Origin: Isoetes taiwanensis | Lineage: Eukaryota; Streptophyta; Lycopodiopsida; Isoetales; Isoetaceae | Direction of reading: 5' to 3' | NCBI GenBank assembly: GCA_021234155.1 | Contig: JAJEKV010000054.1 | Span: 372,001-436,000 of the forward strand | Length of the DNA stretch: 64,000 nt | Part shown: piece by piece, positions 21,369 through 32,560 of the stretch | How the letters are laid out: each line of letters opens with the position of its first letter | How positions within the stretch are numbered: the first letter of the stretch is position 1 | The notes under the pieces: generated by a model | What the model saw: only the letters and a program-made list of their open reading frames with translations | Databases searched by the model: none | Told to the model about the DNA's origin: nothing | Position numbers and translations under genes: made by a program

Positions 21369-21735
21369 GGCAGCGAGAGCTGTTGGATAGGCATATTCAA
21401 CCCTTATTCCTTAATCTACACCGTACATAAAGTTCCTCGTTTGTGGGGTATGCAAGTACACAAATTGATATACCGTATAAGAAGATATGCAAAATACTAT
21501 AAGATTTGAAGCAAAATACTATATGGTGTTGATTTTGTACCTGGGAAATATAATTATAACAGCTCTCGCTGCCCTACGTCACCCCCCGTGTGAATAAGCA
21601 CCCAAACCAAAGGGGGTTTAAGGGGGATTTTAATTTAAATATGTTGGACCCAATGGTTGTGTTAATTAATGTTAAAGGTACTTATGTATTAGTTGTTATA
21701 CAAAAAAAATTTTTGGGCCCTTCGGGCCCTAAAAA
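21369..21735. mobile_element. GGCAGCGAGAGC MITE with one flanking arm
   Basis: A perfect 16 bp inverted repeat, GGCAGCGAGAGCTGTT, bounds 21369-21573. It is followed by the arm (GTCACCCCCCGTGTG...GGGGGATTTTAAT) and a CCCTTCGGG hairpin, also seen at 14806-15290. Here only one arm is present, so the two-armed palindrome at 14806 probably formed secondarily. Non-coding. Confidence 0.75.
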
Positions 21736-22225
21736 AGCCATTTCGTCTCATTGTAATATGTTGAACTAATATGTAATATTTACAATTTAAAAAAAAAAAG
21801 AATTGTTAATAATCCCCTTTGGTAATAACTAGTAATTTTAACAATAACCAAGCAATAATATGAGTAATACGAGTAATAATATGAATATGTAATATGGTAG
21901 ATATTGTGAGGAAGGGTTCCATTTTAATTTTCCAAGGTTAAAGGATTTTGAACAAAAATAGATAAGGAAACAATGTTTTTTACCACACTTTTGGAATTAG
22001 GGCAGCGTTAGGTTTCAACATTCGACATGGCAGCTGCTAGGGTTTCAACATTCGAAATGGCAGCTGCATGCTTCAGACTAGGGTTTCAACATTCGAGATG
22101 GCAGCTGCATGCTTCAGGACATGGTTCTGAGTGCCGGATTTGACTGCGGTGTTGGCAGAGCATGGGGTAGAGACGATTCTATAGCAGATCCAAACTGGTG
22201 GATCGATTTTTGAAGCCACAAAGTG
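21736..22225. repeat. Dispersed repeat, copy B
   Basis: Colinear with 16521-17060. It contains three units of a ~55 bp repeat built on GGGTTTCAACATTCGAGATG and GCAGCTGC (about 22010-22120), versus two in copy A. No gene. Confidence 0.65.
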
Positions 22226-22457
22226 AATGTACATAATAACAATACGTCTCTGATAGCATTGGAATGCATTGGATGCAAGCTCCAGAAGGTTTATTCTCAG
22301 CATATTTGTGCCATTGTTCCAACTTGCCTAATTTTGATTGCTGCTTACATGTATTCAACAAAGCTTGAGATGCTGCAAATGCCCATAATCTGTATTCTGT
22401 TCTTTTTGTTTCCACATGGACTTTCTATAGAACACTGGTCATGCAAACATCTGATCC

Positions 22458-22501
22458 CATCTGATCTCATGGTACACTGCCATCTGATCTCATGGTACAC
22501 T
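22458..22501. repeat. 23 bp tandem repeat at CACTA insertion site
   Basis: CATCTGATCTCATGGTACAC plus TGC is complete at 22458-22480 and repeats from 22481 until the CACTA starts after ACT. The bases following ACT on the far side (GC at 51199-51200) complete the second unit, agreeing with an insertion of 22502-51195 at this spot. Confidence 0.65.
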
Positions 22502-22533
22502 CACAACAAGAGAATGGACTTTTAGCGACGTGG
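22502..22533 (+). repeat. CACTA left terminal inverted repeat
   Basis: About 30 bp match the right end in inverted orientation with a few mismatches and one gap: CACAACAAGA, then TTTAGCGACG. Confidence 0.8.
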
Positions 22534-23060
22534 GCTTGCGACGTCTGTGCGACGTGACGTCGCAAATAACGTCACCATGCGACGTCAATGCGACGTCCAC
22601 GTCGCGAGCATCGTCGCATCGCGGCGATATGGTGCGACGTCGACACGTATGGTGCGGCGTCGACGACCTCGCGTGGCGTCGCCGGGGACGGACGGCAGGT
22701 GTCACGCCAGCGTGGACGGACGGACGGTGTCACGCCAGGCGGGACGGCGGTGTCACGCCGCCAGTCGCGTCGCATGCGACGTATGGTGCGGCGTCGACAT
22801 TGTGGCGTAGCGGTCATCCGTCCACGCCAGTGGGCGCTTGCGTCGGTGGACGGCGGGTGTGATGTTCTGGCGTGGCGTCGCATGCGACGTCGTATATGTG
22901 ACGTATGTGACGTATGTGTCGTATATGACACGTCAGTACGTATATGTGACGTATATGACACGTCCATACGTATATGTGACGTATATGACACGTCAGTATG
23001 TATATGTGACGTATATGACACGTTAGTACGTATATGTGACGTAGGTGGTCGCATGTGACG
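22530..23060. repeat. CACTA left subterminal repeat region
   Basis: A dense array of GCGACGT/ACGTCGC motifs in both orientations, including CGTCGCATGCGACGT near 22769 and near 22874. Such clusters are binding sites for CACTA transposase-accessory proteins in known elements. The palindromic motifs create mirrored Arg-rich open frames on both strands; I do not treat these as genes. Confidence 0.8.
22921..23040. repeat. 30 bp tandem repeat, four units
   Basis: Four consecutive 30 bp units begin at 22921, 22951, 22981 and 23011. Each reads GTATATGACACGT, then a variable CAG/CCA/CAG/TAG, then ACGTATATGTGAC with one T variant. It forms the inner edge of the left subterminal region. Confidence 0.9.
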
Positions 23061-23209
23061 TATATTTTTTATACACGAAGTTTTGGTTTTTTAGGATTAC
23101 AAATTCAATACATTGGCATGCGATTGATGCATTGCCTCGAAAAAGACTCGGCGACCAACCCGCAGACTTCATTTAAGCGTGTTGCACGCATTACGCATCA
23201 TCACAGTAG

Positions 23210-24093
23210 ATGTGCTACCGCATGAATTACCTCCTTCATCTAGACTTTGAGAAAAATGGTTTTTTTTGGGGCTTTGAGAGATTGCAAGAGCTGGAAAAAT
23301 ATTGTCTCGAACTATATCAGCAAACCAAAGAAGCACATATGGATACGTCAATAATGGGGGAAGAAGGTTATGATTTAAAATCTCATGCTGGGTATACAAG
23401 TAATTCTAATGGCACTATGGAAGTTGAAAGATCAACATCAAGGTTGGAATCGGCGAACAATGCTTGAACTTGCAACTTTACCTGCCAAACGTCAGGATGA
23501 TTTTGTGATATATGATGGTGGAGGAATTTGCGTTTCAATTGCACAAGTTCCATATGAAGCCGACCCCATTGATGAGGATTTTGAAAAGCCGAGATACTAT
23601 GTGGCTACACCTGTTGATGGCCTTGTTTCGGAGATCCATACATGGAAAGTGGAATTGGAACATAGCTCGCCGCTATGCCGAAGAGTATCTAAACGCCAAT
23701 TTGTTACCTTGGAAGTCTTCAAAGTAGAGCATGTCATGGTGCAAAGGAAAATGGGCTTCAGCCTGGAGCTTAGGGATCACAAGGCGGTTGAGCTTGCCGA
23801 CATTGCTGGGGTCCTTTGGTGCAGTTTTTTAACGCCATGCTCAGATTGTTTTCGCTTCATGACTCATGAACTTGTTCCGTTTGAGCGCCAAGATTTTTAT
23901 GGGTTGCTGCTGCATCGATTGTATGATCCGACAGTCACAACATACAGCAGCCAAAAATCATGCGCTTTTTTCGAGAAATCTCTTAACTGTCTTTTTTAAT
24001 TTCTTCATTATGGCCATTCTGAGGTTGTGGAGGTTGTTGCCTTCTTGGACAAGTTTGTTCATCGAAAATCAAGAGAATTGTGGAGTTGGTTGA
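23210..24093 (+). pseudogene. Unrecognised, broken coding region inside CACTA
   Basis: Overlapping frames of 85 and 204 codons have normal-looking protein composition (e.g. EKYCLELYQQTKEAHMDTS, then VPYEADPIDEDFEKPRYYV). They shift frame near 23440-23470. No motif I recognise. It lies between the left subterminal repeats and the SNF2 fragment, so it is a candidate captured gene fragment or a decayed element ORF. Confidence 0.35.
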
Positions 24094-24309
24094 ACTAAAA
24101 TATTTTAATTGGTCATCTAGCAAAATGCTTTGGGAAGAAAATAAGTGTATTCTCTCGCAACATTCATTCTAGAACTTTCTACAACATTCTGGAATTTTCT
24201 AGAAGGATTCCTTAGGCTCACCCAAGATTCTCTTATATTTTAAAACTTTTTAAAACTTTCTAGAACATTCTAGAACTTTCGTATATGTGACATATGTGAC
24301 ATATGTGTC

Positions 24310-24960
24310 GTAGAAGGTCGCATGTTCCAGAAAGGCACCATCTTCATTGTGCCCTTAAGCCCCAGCAAGCACGTGAACTTTTAGTGTGAGCTTTTCTAAT
24401 GGATTGAGCTTCATCCAGAATAATTCTAAACCACCTAATGTTCGACAGTGTGCCCCTTAGCCTGGGGGCCGCTTCTTTTCATCCTCTTCAGATGGCTTTC
24501 GTAATTCAGAACAAATGGTTCCATATGTAGTAAGCACAATGTCGCGGCTTACAAAGTTCAACACAATTTATTCTTCTCTGATCTTCATGGTATATGTACA
24601 CAGATAGCTTGACAGATGGTGCTACTTTTTCCTTCAATTCATGTTCCCATTGTTTTAAAAGCGATTTAGGGCAAACAATCAAGGTGCTCCTGCATTCTTC
24701 TACATTGTATCTTTGACGTTTTGGCGGTCTAGCCTTCAAAATCAAAGCAATTGCAGAGATTGTCTTTCCAAATCCCTGATAATTTGATAATTATAAACAT
24801 ATGAGTTCCCAGACAATGCCTACGAGTTCAGATTTCTCCATCCAAGCAAGGGCAATACGCTATATTACATCCCAACCATGTCAATTGCAGCTATAAAATA
24901 TGAAATAATAATATATCTAGTCATACCTGGTGCTTCAGAAGTTCTATTGTTATCAGGTCA
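24310..24960 (-). pseudogene. SNF2-family helicase fragment (captured), minus strand
   Basis: Read 5' to 3' on the minus strand, an exon ending DNDLITIELLKHQ stops at a GT donor near 24927. After an intron the next exon begins GFGKTISAIALIL (Walker A motif I) at about 24776. It continues with TLIVCPKSLLKQWEHELKEK (motif Ia region) and, one frame over, DIVLTTYGTICSEL and WFRIILDEAQSIRKAHTKSSR (motif II, DEAQ). The order and text match Rad5/HLTF-like SNF2 ATPases, which remodel nucleosomes or act in DNA damage tolerance. About 50 residues expected between LLKHQ and GFGKT are missing, and a frameshift precedes SRDIVLTT. It lies opposite to the transposase, as expected for a captured fragment. 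Confidence 0.75.
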
Positions 24961-26625
24961 TTGTCTAGATTTGCTTCTTCATCTCCTGCAATTGTATTCT
25001 AATATTCTAACCAATTTATCAGGTCCGGTTGCGAATGGCTAATATGGGACTGTGCACAAATGAGTCTCAGCTTGTAGCTGCGGCGAATGCATTCTTATCA
25101 AGTTCTGACCCTGCAAATAATCTCAAAGCAGGACGAAGATATTAGGTACTTTTCCCGATGGGGGTTGGCAAGGAGTATAGAAAATGATGCGCGTCATCTT
25201 TTAGAGAGCTTGATTCACGCGTTGATGATCGAGCCATCGCGCCACAAAAGTTCAGCCTAGAGGATATTATGCTAGACACTCCACCAGATATTTCTGTGGT
25301 GGATCTAGTTGGCTCTCAAGATAGTGTAGATTGGTTAGATAAGAAAGTCCTTGAGACTGGCATTTCATTTCGTGCTTGTGCAACCAAGTGGGCGGCTTGA
25401 TTTGATAACTGATTCTGCGTTGGATTTTTTGTTTCAGCTCGTCATTCCAAAAATCAACGCAGAAGCACATTTGCCTTTATGATGGAATTGTGGGAAAAAA
25501 AGGTAAGATGCTTCGTTTTATAGATTAAAATCAATGCATGTGGAAATTTAGATACATTATTGGGATAGTTCGCAAAGTTATGTCTTATAAAAAAATTTTG
25601 GAGCGAGGTTTGTCAAGGCAAAGAATTTGCAGGTGAATGATGTGGTAAAAACTTTACATCACCGGTGAAGGGATCCTTCTGGCGGTCTTTGAAATTACTG
25701 ATGTTGATGCGGGATGCAATGACCCTTTGCGAGAAAGTTTTCAGTTGTTTGGAGTCGATATTTGGTATTGAAGCAACTTAAATTCTATCTTTTGATATAA
25801 CTATAATATGGTAGTTTTGAGCTCGAGATTAGCTCTGGTTGATCGAATTTTTGAGCTCGAATTTAGCTTATGGTTGATCGAATTTTTGAGGCACCGCCTT
25901 ATGTATATAAGCATGATGTAGAATACAAAAACCGGATATATGATATGATATAGATTTCGAAATCGAGTTTTTCAAAATGGAATTTGAAGATAAAAATATG
26001 AAGAAGATGAATATGATCAGGATGGATATCAAGAAGATGAATGCCACGATGAATAAGGATATGACAATAATATTGCTTGTTTTAATTTGTATAGGTCTAT
26101 TTGTGCTATGGGTATTTTGAAAAAGCGGATGAATTTAGTGATGGACATGGAGTTGGAGATGGTTGATCCGAGAATTTTTGAGCTCATAATTTAGCTTCGG
26201 GTTGATCTAGAAAGAGAAAAAAGAAGGAATTAGAAATGACATATGGATTTACCCCTAGAATTTCTACAACGAGAATATTGGGTAGTCAAAAAGTGGTACT
26301 CCCATATCCTCAGTCCAACATCTTTAGAGAAGCAACAAAATGCAATCTGAATGAGGAACTTGGTGTCCAAAGATAGTGGGAGAATCGCTTATACGGCGAC
26401 TCCTTGCAAATCCAAGGCATTAATGTCCCATGTGTCAAAGCTGTCGATCAAAATTTGCCTAAAAATGCCATCGCCCACAGGGCCGTGGGCATCGTCACGA
26501 CAAATGTCACGGCAAATGTCAGACCTGTCACGCAATTTGCTCTGTGATGCAGCTAATCAAGCTATGTTCAAGTGTTTTGAGGTATGCAGATTTTAGGTTG
26601 TTACACAAAACTTGCTCAGATTTTA
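24961..26625. other. No recognised gene; short internal repeats
   Basis: Pieces with protein-like composition occur on the plus strand near 25255-25400 (e.g. PPDISVVDLVGSQDSVDWL) but are broken and unassigned. Around 25815-25890 and 26160-26210 a ~45 bp phrase (GGTTGATCGAATTTTTGAGC with TTTAGCT) repeats about four times. The rest is AT-rich and featureless. Confidence 0.4.
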
Positions 26626-26629
26626 GGTT

Positions 26630-26935
26630 GCTCGAGCGCCGCGGTATACATAAATTTCATAACCGGCAAATGTCACGACAAATGTCGGGACGTCGCATGC
26701 GGCGCCATGTGACATCTGAGAACATAAGACACGTCCAAGACGTACTTGCCGCATGTCTTTGCCGGTCGCATGTGACTGGATTTTGACTGTTGACTATCGT
26801 CGCGATGCGGCGTGGTCTGAAACGCATTTACACATGCGTACTCGCGGTGTCTTTGCCAGTGTACCGCCGTAGGTGACTTGGCATGTGATCGTTGACACTA
26901 CGTCGCCCGGCCACGTCCGCGTCGACGTTAAAGAT
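26630..26935. repeat. Internal CACTA subterminal-type cluster
   Basis: CGTCGCATGCGGCGCC near 26691, plus many GTCGCATGTGAC, ACGTCC and GCGTCGACG motifs, closely resemble the element's ends. Together with the TATA box just downstream, this looks like the promoter-proximal end of an autonomous CACTA, now internal. Confidence 0.65.
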
Positions 26936-26947
26936 TTCTATATAAAC
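26936..26947 (+). promoter_or_regulatory. Candidate TATA box of transposase transcript
   Basis: TCTATATAAAC lies at the inner edge of the subterminal cluster and is followed by about 75 bp of pyrimidine-rich leader (TTTTCGCTCCTCTTCCGGCC). It sits upstream of the transposase-associated domain at 27640 on the same strand. Confidence 0.5.
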
Positions 26948-27268
26948 AACTTTTTTTCGGCCTTCATTGTTATTTTCTTTTCGCTCCTCTTCCGGCCTTC
27001 TAGCCTTTGGTGTTCTTCTTTTTAACCATATCTTATACTTGTTTTTCGCCCTACATGGATCACCATGGTCATCGGCATGATCGGCGCTGGAGATGGCAGA
27101 GACAGATTGATCTTTGTCTTTACCACGAGGGGAGGTGGATATGCGGAAACCGTCACATGTAAGTTATCGATTCTTGTATTTAGTAGCCTAGACATATATA
27201 AACTAGGAAGGGCGTACCGCGAAAGTAAAAAAAAACGCGCAGGTGTTTTTGGTCAGGACACGATGCGC

Positions 27269-27509
27269 CTCCACCTTGAGTGGAGAGGACCACGTGTGCC
27301 AGGCCCAAACTCACCTTCATACCTTACTAAGTACAATGTAGATTACAAAATTGAGGTGTCGCGTAGTCAAGGTCATATGTCGACTTCACCTTGAGTGGAG
27401 GGACTCTATGTATCGGGGAGCTAGCGTCTCAAAAGATCTTTATTGAAATTGAAACTTATATAAGGGTCGTACTCGGGGAAAGGGCATGGTGGCTTCACCT
27501 TGAGTGGAG
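27269..27509 (+). repeat. Repeated stem-loop CTCCAC-CTTGA-GTGGAG, three copies
   Basis: Stem-loop cores lie at 27269-27285, 27384-27400 and 27493-27509, spaced 109-115 bp, each followed by GAGGAC(C/T)ACGTGT or a variant. The same core occurs four times at 44923-45251, in another 5' region of this element. Confidence 0.75.
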
Positions 27510-27543
27510 AGGACTACGTGTCCCGCCCCCAATCCATTTAGGA

Positions 27544-27582
27544 TTTAGGGTTTAGGGTTTAGGGTTTAGGGTTTAGGGTTTA
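27544..27582 (+). repeat. Interstitial telomeric repeat (TTTAGGG)5
   Basis: Five perfect copies of the plant telomere repeat TTTAGGG plus a partial sixth, inside the CACTA just upstream of the transposase-associated domain. Confidence 0.95.
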
Positions 27583-27639
27583 TACTACCATATATTGTAT
27601 CTATCCACACCGTTCAAACTATTGTGCAGTATATAGTAC

Positions 27640-27795
27640 TTACCTTTTGTAATTGGCAGAGGGACAAAATAGTTTGCGATTGTAAAAGATGTATGGGGCT
27701 GAAGAGACGACTTAGAACGGTTGTTGAAGACCATCTGATAAGATTTGGTACATTTGAACAACCCACCAGATCTGATGCTCGTCATGGATATCAGG
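27640..27795 (+). pseudogene. Transposase-associated domain (CACTA N-terminal zinc-binding)
   Basis: The translation gives DKIVCDCKRCMG followed by VVEDHLIRFGTF and an HG motif, matching the CPCxxC...V..HL...GF...W..HG pattern of the Transpos_assoc domain at the N-terminus of plant CACTA transposases. A splice-donor-like GTTGGT follows at about 27796 and an acceptor TAG lies near 27888. The main transposase domain follows about 1.2 kb downstream, with a SET-like segment in between. Confidence 0.65.
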
Positions 27796-28385
27796 TTGGT
27801 ATACAATTATTATTTGTTTTTTTTTTTTTTAAGAGTATCTCTCCCAGTTTAAGTATATATTCAAGATGTTTATGATATCTAAATATGTAGGTAGATGATC
27901 TTGATGTCTCCTCCAAACTAGATGTGGATTTTGGTTTAATGTTGTCCATAGAGGCATATGAAACCGGCAAAGAACCGATTCATCAATAATGTGGATGGGT
28001 GCCGCTCAACGCTGAGTGTTCCCCTGCGTGAAAGAACACGAAGGGCTACAATCATGAGAACATTGCATGTGTCGCACATTTCCCAAGAACGCTTGGCCTC
28101 ACTGCCCGAGCGTGAAATTCCTGAAGAATTGCAAAGATTAGTCCGACCCTTTGTTAGGCACCGCGAAGACATTTGGCTTGTGGCGATGACTTACCTATCC
28201 CTATGGATCAAGAATTTGCTTATTGGGGAAGAAGATACATCATTATGCAGCCGCATTTGTCCGTTTGGATTCGCCTTATCTCCCAAGACGCCGTATAGAA
28301 GTGGAGCGAGATACCCACATTCCATTAATGCCATGTGCGGGTCCCGAAAGTAATACGATTGGAAAACTTGGCAAACTTTGACTAA

Positions 28386-28703
28386 ATATGCTTGGCGATG
28401 AGGATTTATGGAATGAATTCCAATGCGTCGATAGGCGTGGGGGCATGTGATGAGGAGTTGAAGTTTATTGATGGTCGGCCGGGGTTCATGGCAATATTGC
28501 AGTGGTTCATCAACGGTTCTATTGACAACCGTGAGCGATGCAATTGTGAATTTTAGAGTGTCAAGGAGGGAGGAAGATTTTTTTACAAGATCCGAAAAAG
28601 CGGATATATCATGGTGTGTGCTATTAAAAGCATAAACATTGGAGATGAGTTATTCATCAACTATCGCTATGATAGACCTCTCCCATTTGAGATGGAACAA
28701 TAG
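28386..28703 (+). pseudogene. SET-domain C-terminal segment inside CACTA
   Basis: The frame reads DGRPGFMAILQWFINGSIDN, RCNCEF, a TAG, then GGRFFYKIRKSGYIMVCAIK and SINIGDELFINYRYD, ending at a TAG. Phe-Ile-Asn-x-Ser, a following N-C, Ala-x-x-x-I-x-x-GDEL-x-x-x-Y is the order of SET motifs III and IV of protein lysine methyltransferases, which bind the methyl donor and substrate lysine. Upstream sequence 27890-28380 is open in pieces but not recognisable. It is broken by stops. It is either a captured host gene or an unusual domain of the element's transposase gene. Confidence 0.55.
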
Positions 28704-28899
28704 TATTGTTGTACTAAAAAAGGAATAAAGAGGTTTTTTTTTTTTTAATATGTTTTTGTCATTCGTGAGTCTATACAAATGGTTGTATTATTTTATACTT
28801 ATTACATTATTTGACATGATGGTTAATCGTTACTCTGGTTAATGAACTCATTCGAGCCGTCTCCATCCCGATCCATTAGTTCTAAGTTACAGTGCAAAG

Positions 28900-31800
28900 G
28901 GAAACCTATCGTCGCGGAATTTCAAGCCGAGCGCACCAATATGAAGATATTGCATACGATCAATATGAAGAGGATGAAACTATTGATTTAACCCGAACGA
29001 AGTCTTTTTCGTTGTGAGCCGATGCTCGATATGTTGCACGCTCTTCAAGAATTACACGATATTGATTTAGATGATGTCGAGGATGGTGGTGGAGAGGATA
29101 TGGTAGAAGATGTGGGATACCCTTCGAGGATTGGTCGACCGACGATGACCCTATTGTTATCGGGGTAAACGCAGCTTATTTCCTGCGTCTCGAACCTCTC
29201 GCTTGTCGGGTGCCCGCTAATTCTCAATCTCCAAACCAAGTTCAAGTGGAGCAATGCAAGTGTCTCTCGCTCTATTGAGGTGACATACTTATCAAGTCTT
29301 TCTATCTTACCACCATCTCCATCTTTTATCTTACCACTCTTAGATGCGAGGTTATTGCACGAGAAGATCCTTCCGAGAAGAACAATATGCCCTACCGACG
29401 GATCTCAAGTTAAGAAAATGATTCAAGCGACCGGCCTTGGTTATAAAGTCATACATGCATGTCCAAATGATTGTATGATCTTCTATCCCCCCGCCGAGCA
29501 TGAGAAGTCCACTCATTGTCTCGTATGTAATGAACCGAGATAGGAATGACCTAAAGGGAAAAAGCGGTACCTTTTAAGGTTATTCGACACTTTCCAATAA
29601 TCCCAAGGTATATGCATCACCACTTCTTACAAATAGTTGTAAATTCACTTATTTTCGGTGACTTATATGTTGCCTATAATTTATTCTATAGGTTAAAGTT
29701 GATGTTCGTTGCAAGACATTGGCTAGCCTAATGGACTTCACGGCTACACATGCATCTAGTGATGATGTGATGCGAGTCCCGGCGACAGTGCGTTTTGGAA
29801 GCATGTCGATGCGACATGGCCCCGACTTTTGAAAAGAACCACGTAAGCGGCGCGTTTGGGCCACCGATGGCGTGAAAACCCATATGGTACACAATCGATC
29901 GCATGGTCTACATGGCCGCTGATGATAGTGAACTACAACATACCCCATGGTTGTTGATGAAGAGTGGGCACATTATGATGACTTTATTGATACCGGGAAG
30001 AAAAACCAAGTAATTTAGATGTGTACCTAAGAATAATTGTGGATGAGTTACTCCCTTTGTGGAACATGTATTCAGTCTCGATGCCCATAAAAATGACGTT
30101 TTTAATCTTAGAGGTATACTATTGTGGACTATGCATGACTTTCCGGGTTTGCCGAAGTGTTCCGGGGTTTAAGACATCGGGGCACTTCCCTTGCATGATA
30201 TGTGGGGAAAAGTTGCAAAGACCGTCACTCTAAGCATCCAAGAAAGTAGTATACTGAGGGTTTTAGGAAGTATTTGCCGCTCCACGCACCCCTTGAAGCG
30301 GCGTGCACAATTCAAAGGGCAATCAGACTATCTGAGAACCACCGCTGCATTACCATACGAGAATGGGGTGAGCGTTGGGATAAGAAGGAAGAGGGGGAAA
30401 ATCCGCAAGGGAAATCCGTAGGGGGGCACTCAGAATGAGGAGGTCGAGCCGACCTAGGCAGTGAGGATGAGGAATTATACAAATGGTGGCGAGGAAGCGT
30501 GAGGAGGAGGAGTCTTTATTGCCAATATGAAAAGGAAGTCTTTTTTTATAGACTACCATATTGGACCGACCTATTGATTCAACACCTTTTTAGACCCGAT
30601 GCATATCTTCAAGAACGTGGGAAACTCTTTATGGAAGCATGTATTTGGTCAAAAAAGACACAACAAATGCCGGGGATGGACCTTAAGGTAAGTAATACAA
30701 AGAAAGAGGCATGGATCCGAGGTGAAGGGCAACCACTTCCTCCGCAAAATGGGTTATTGCTAGGTCTGACCATCGAGCTATTTATGATGATTTAAGGGCC
30801 CTTAGAACACCAACGGTTACATGCAATCATTGCGAACCGCATTCACAAGTAGTGGGAGTCGATCGGGTTTAAAGTCCCATGGTGGCATAAATTCTTGCAT
30901 GTAAGCAATTGAAGTCCACATATATATGCACTACTATAAAATGTAACCCATAACTTATATTTGGTGTTTGGATCATGCGGTTCTTCATGCCCCGACCTTT
31001 AGGGGAGTTTTAGACAAGGGACCATTGGAGGCAATAAGTGCCCTATCAAAGGTCATAAGGTTGTTACCCATGTTGATTTAGTGGTCCCCGTCTATTTTAT
31101 TTGTGGCTAAGTTTTTGTTTTGGACCTCATAGGTGGATGTGTAAAAAACTATACGAAAAGACTAAATTGAAGAGATGAAAGTGAAAATGGCGGAGGCATG
31201 TTGCTTGTTGGAGAAGGAGTTTCCTACGAGCTTTCTTGACGGATCAAACCCATCTTTTGGTACATCTTATTGAGGAAGTGGAGCTCATGAACCGTACATG
31301 CGCCGATGGATGTTTTTCTTGGAAAGGTTTATGAAGGTATTGAAGGATATGGTGCGTCAAAGAGCACGTCCCCCAAGGTAGTATGGCAGAGGGATGGCTT
31401 GGCGAAAGAGTCACTTTTCTATATGACCGAGAATATATTTCCGCCGGTACATCCGGATGCACCTCGCTTTATGGAGTGATGAAGGGACGAAGATTGTGGG
31501 GGTAGTGGCGTAAGGCAATGGTATGCGAGAAGTCATTTCACCGATATGATCATTAAGGTTAATCAATTTCTTCTTTACAATTCGCACCAATGGCAAAATG
31601 GATTGCTTTCGTTATGAGAACATAAGCGAAGAAATGGAAGAGAAGAGGCATGAATGGAGACGACATAATAGCGAGCCCGTACCTCGATGGATATGAACCC
31701 TTTTGGGACAAGATGGAAAGAGAATGGGTACTACAAGCTTTGACCGATGCATATCACAAGGGGAGTATATTACGCCTACGGAATGGGCATACGACAAGGT

Positions 31801-32560
31801 GTCATGAAAAGGTAGTTGCAACAAATTATGTTGATGTCGAAATCGAAAGTATTTTCTTTTGATGTTATTGTATCTATTGACATTAATGGTGCTTTGACAA
31901 AGATATATCTTACTCCTCGATATGGTGGCATGGGACCCACTATCGTGTGAGTTCTCTTGACATACACGGAAGACTTGTGGATCATGTGAGTCATGGCATC
32001 ATTCACGATGGAGTTTCAATCAAGTGTTGCCGATCGTAATCGTCGTCGAAGCCAAGCCCGCGTGATTGGGCCGGAGGTTAAAGACTATAATGGAGGTGGA
32101 TGTTGGTGGCAATTTTAAGACCTTCATATTCGATGTCGATTGGTTTGACCTTCAATTAAGGGGGCCAGCCTACAAGAAAGTATGATAGAACAAGTGGCTT
32201 TTTTCGCCAACTCTAGCAAGATGTACCCCGGTAGTGAGGCGCTTGTCCTTCCGCATAACCGCGTGAGCAGTACACACATACACATATCCACTTCAAAATT
32301 TAGACCATCAATATCAATCTCACGTCCGGCTTCTTTGACCAGATTTTTTCTTTACCGATCGACAAGACCCAACATGGTGGTTTATCATACAAACTACACC
32401 GGGGGGCCAATATTCCAAGGTGTTGTGCTAGAGGAGTCAATAACGTCTGAAGAGCCCTCCGCGAGATCAAGGCATTCAAACTCACTTAGGAAAACGAGCA
32501 TCAAGAGGTTGGACCACCAGCTCTCATGCAAACATCTTACACCGAGCAATTCCACCTAAA
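28900..32560 (+). pseudogene. TNP2-like CACTA transposase, heavily frameshifted
   Basis: The family blocks appear in the correct order in different frames. FKWSN and LGYKVIHACPNDCMIFY with HCLVCNEPR lie at 29230-29545. A VDVRCKTLASLMDF-type stretch and PYGTQSIAWSTWPLMIVNYN lie at 29690-29945. DVYLRIIVDELLPLWN lies at 30020-30065, followed by a LWTMHDFPG-like piece and KTSGHFPCMICGE near 30100-30215. An FLERFMKVLKDMVRQRARPP-type DUF4218 block lies near 31190-31500. A DUF4216-like stretch with VADRNRRR and SLQESMIEQVAFFANSSKMYPG lies at 32010-32250. At least ten frame changes separate them, so no active transposase is encoded. Confidence 0.85.

Noticed and set aside
22921-23040. CRISPR-like 30 bp repeats
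   Set aside because: Units are contiguous with no spacers, and the setting is plant DNA.
22530-23058. Overlapping Arg-rich open frames on both strands
   Set aside because: They arise from palindromic GCGACGTCGC-type repeats and mirror each other. There is no coding signal.
24310-24960. Functional SNF2 gene
   Set aside because: A frameshift, a missing ~50-residue segment and absence of the C-terminal helicase domain rule this out.
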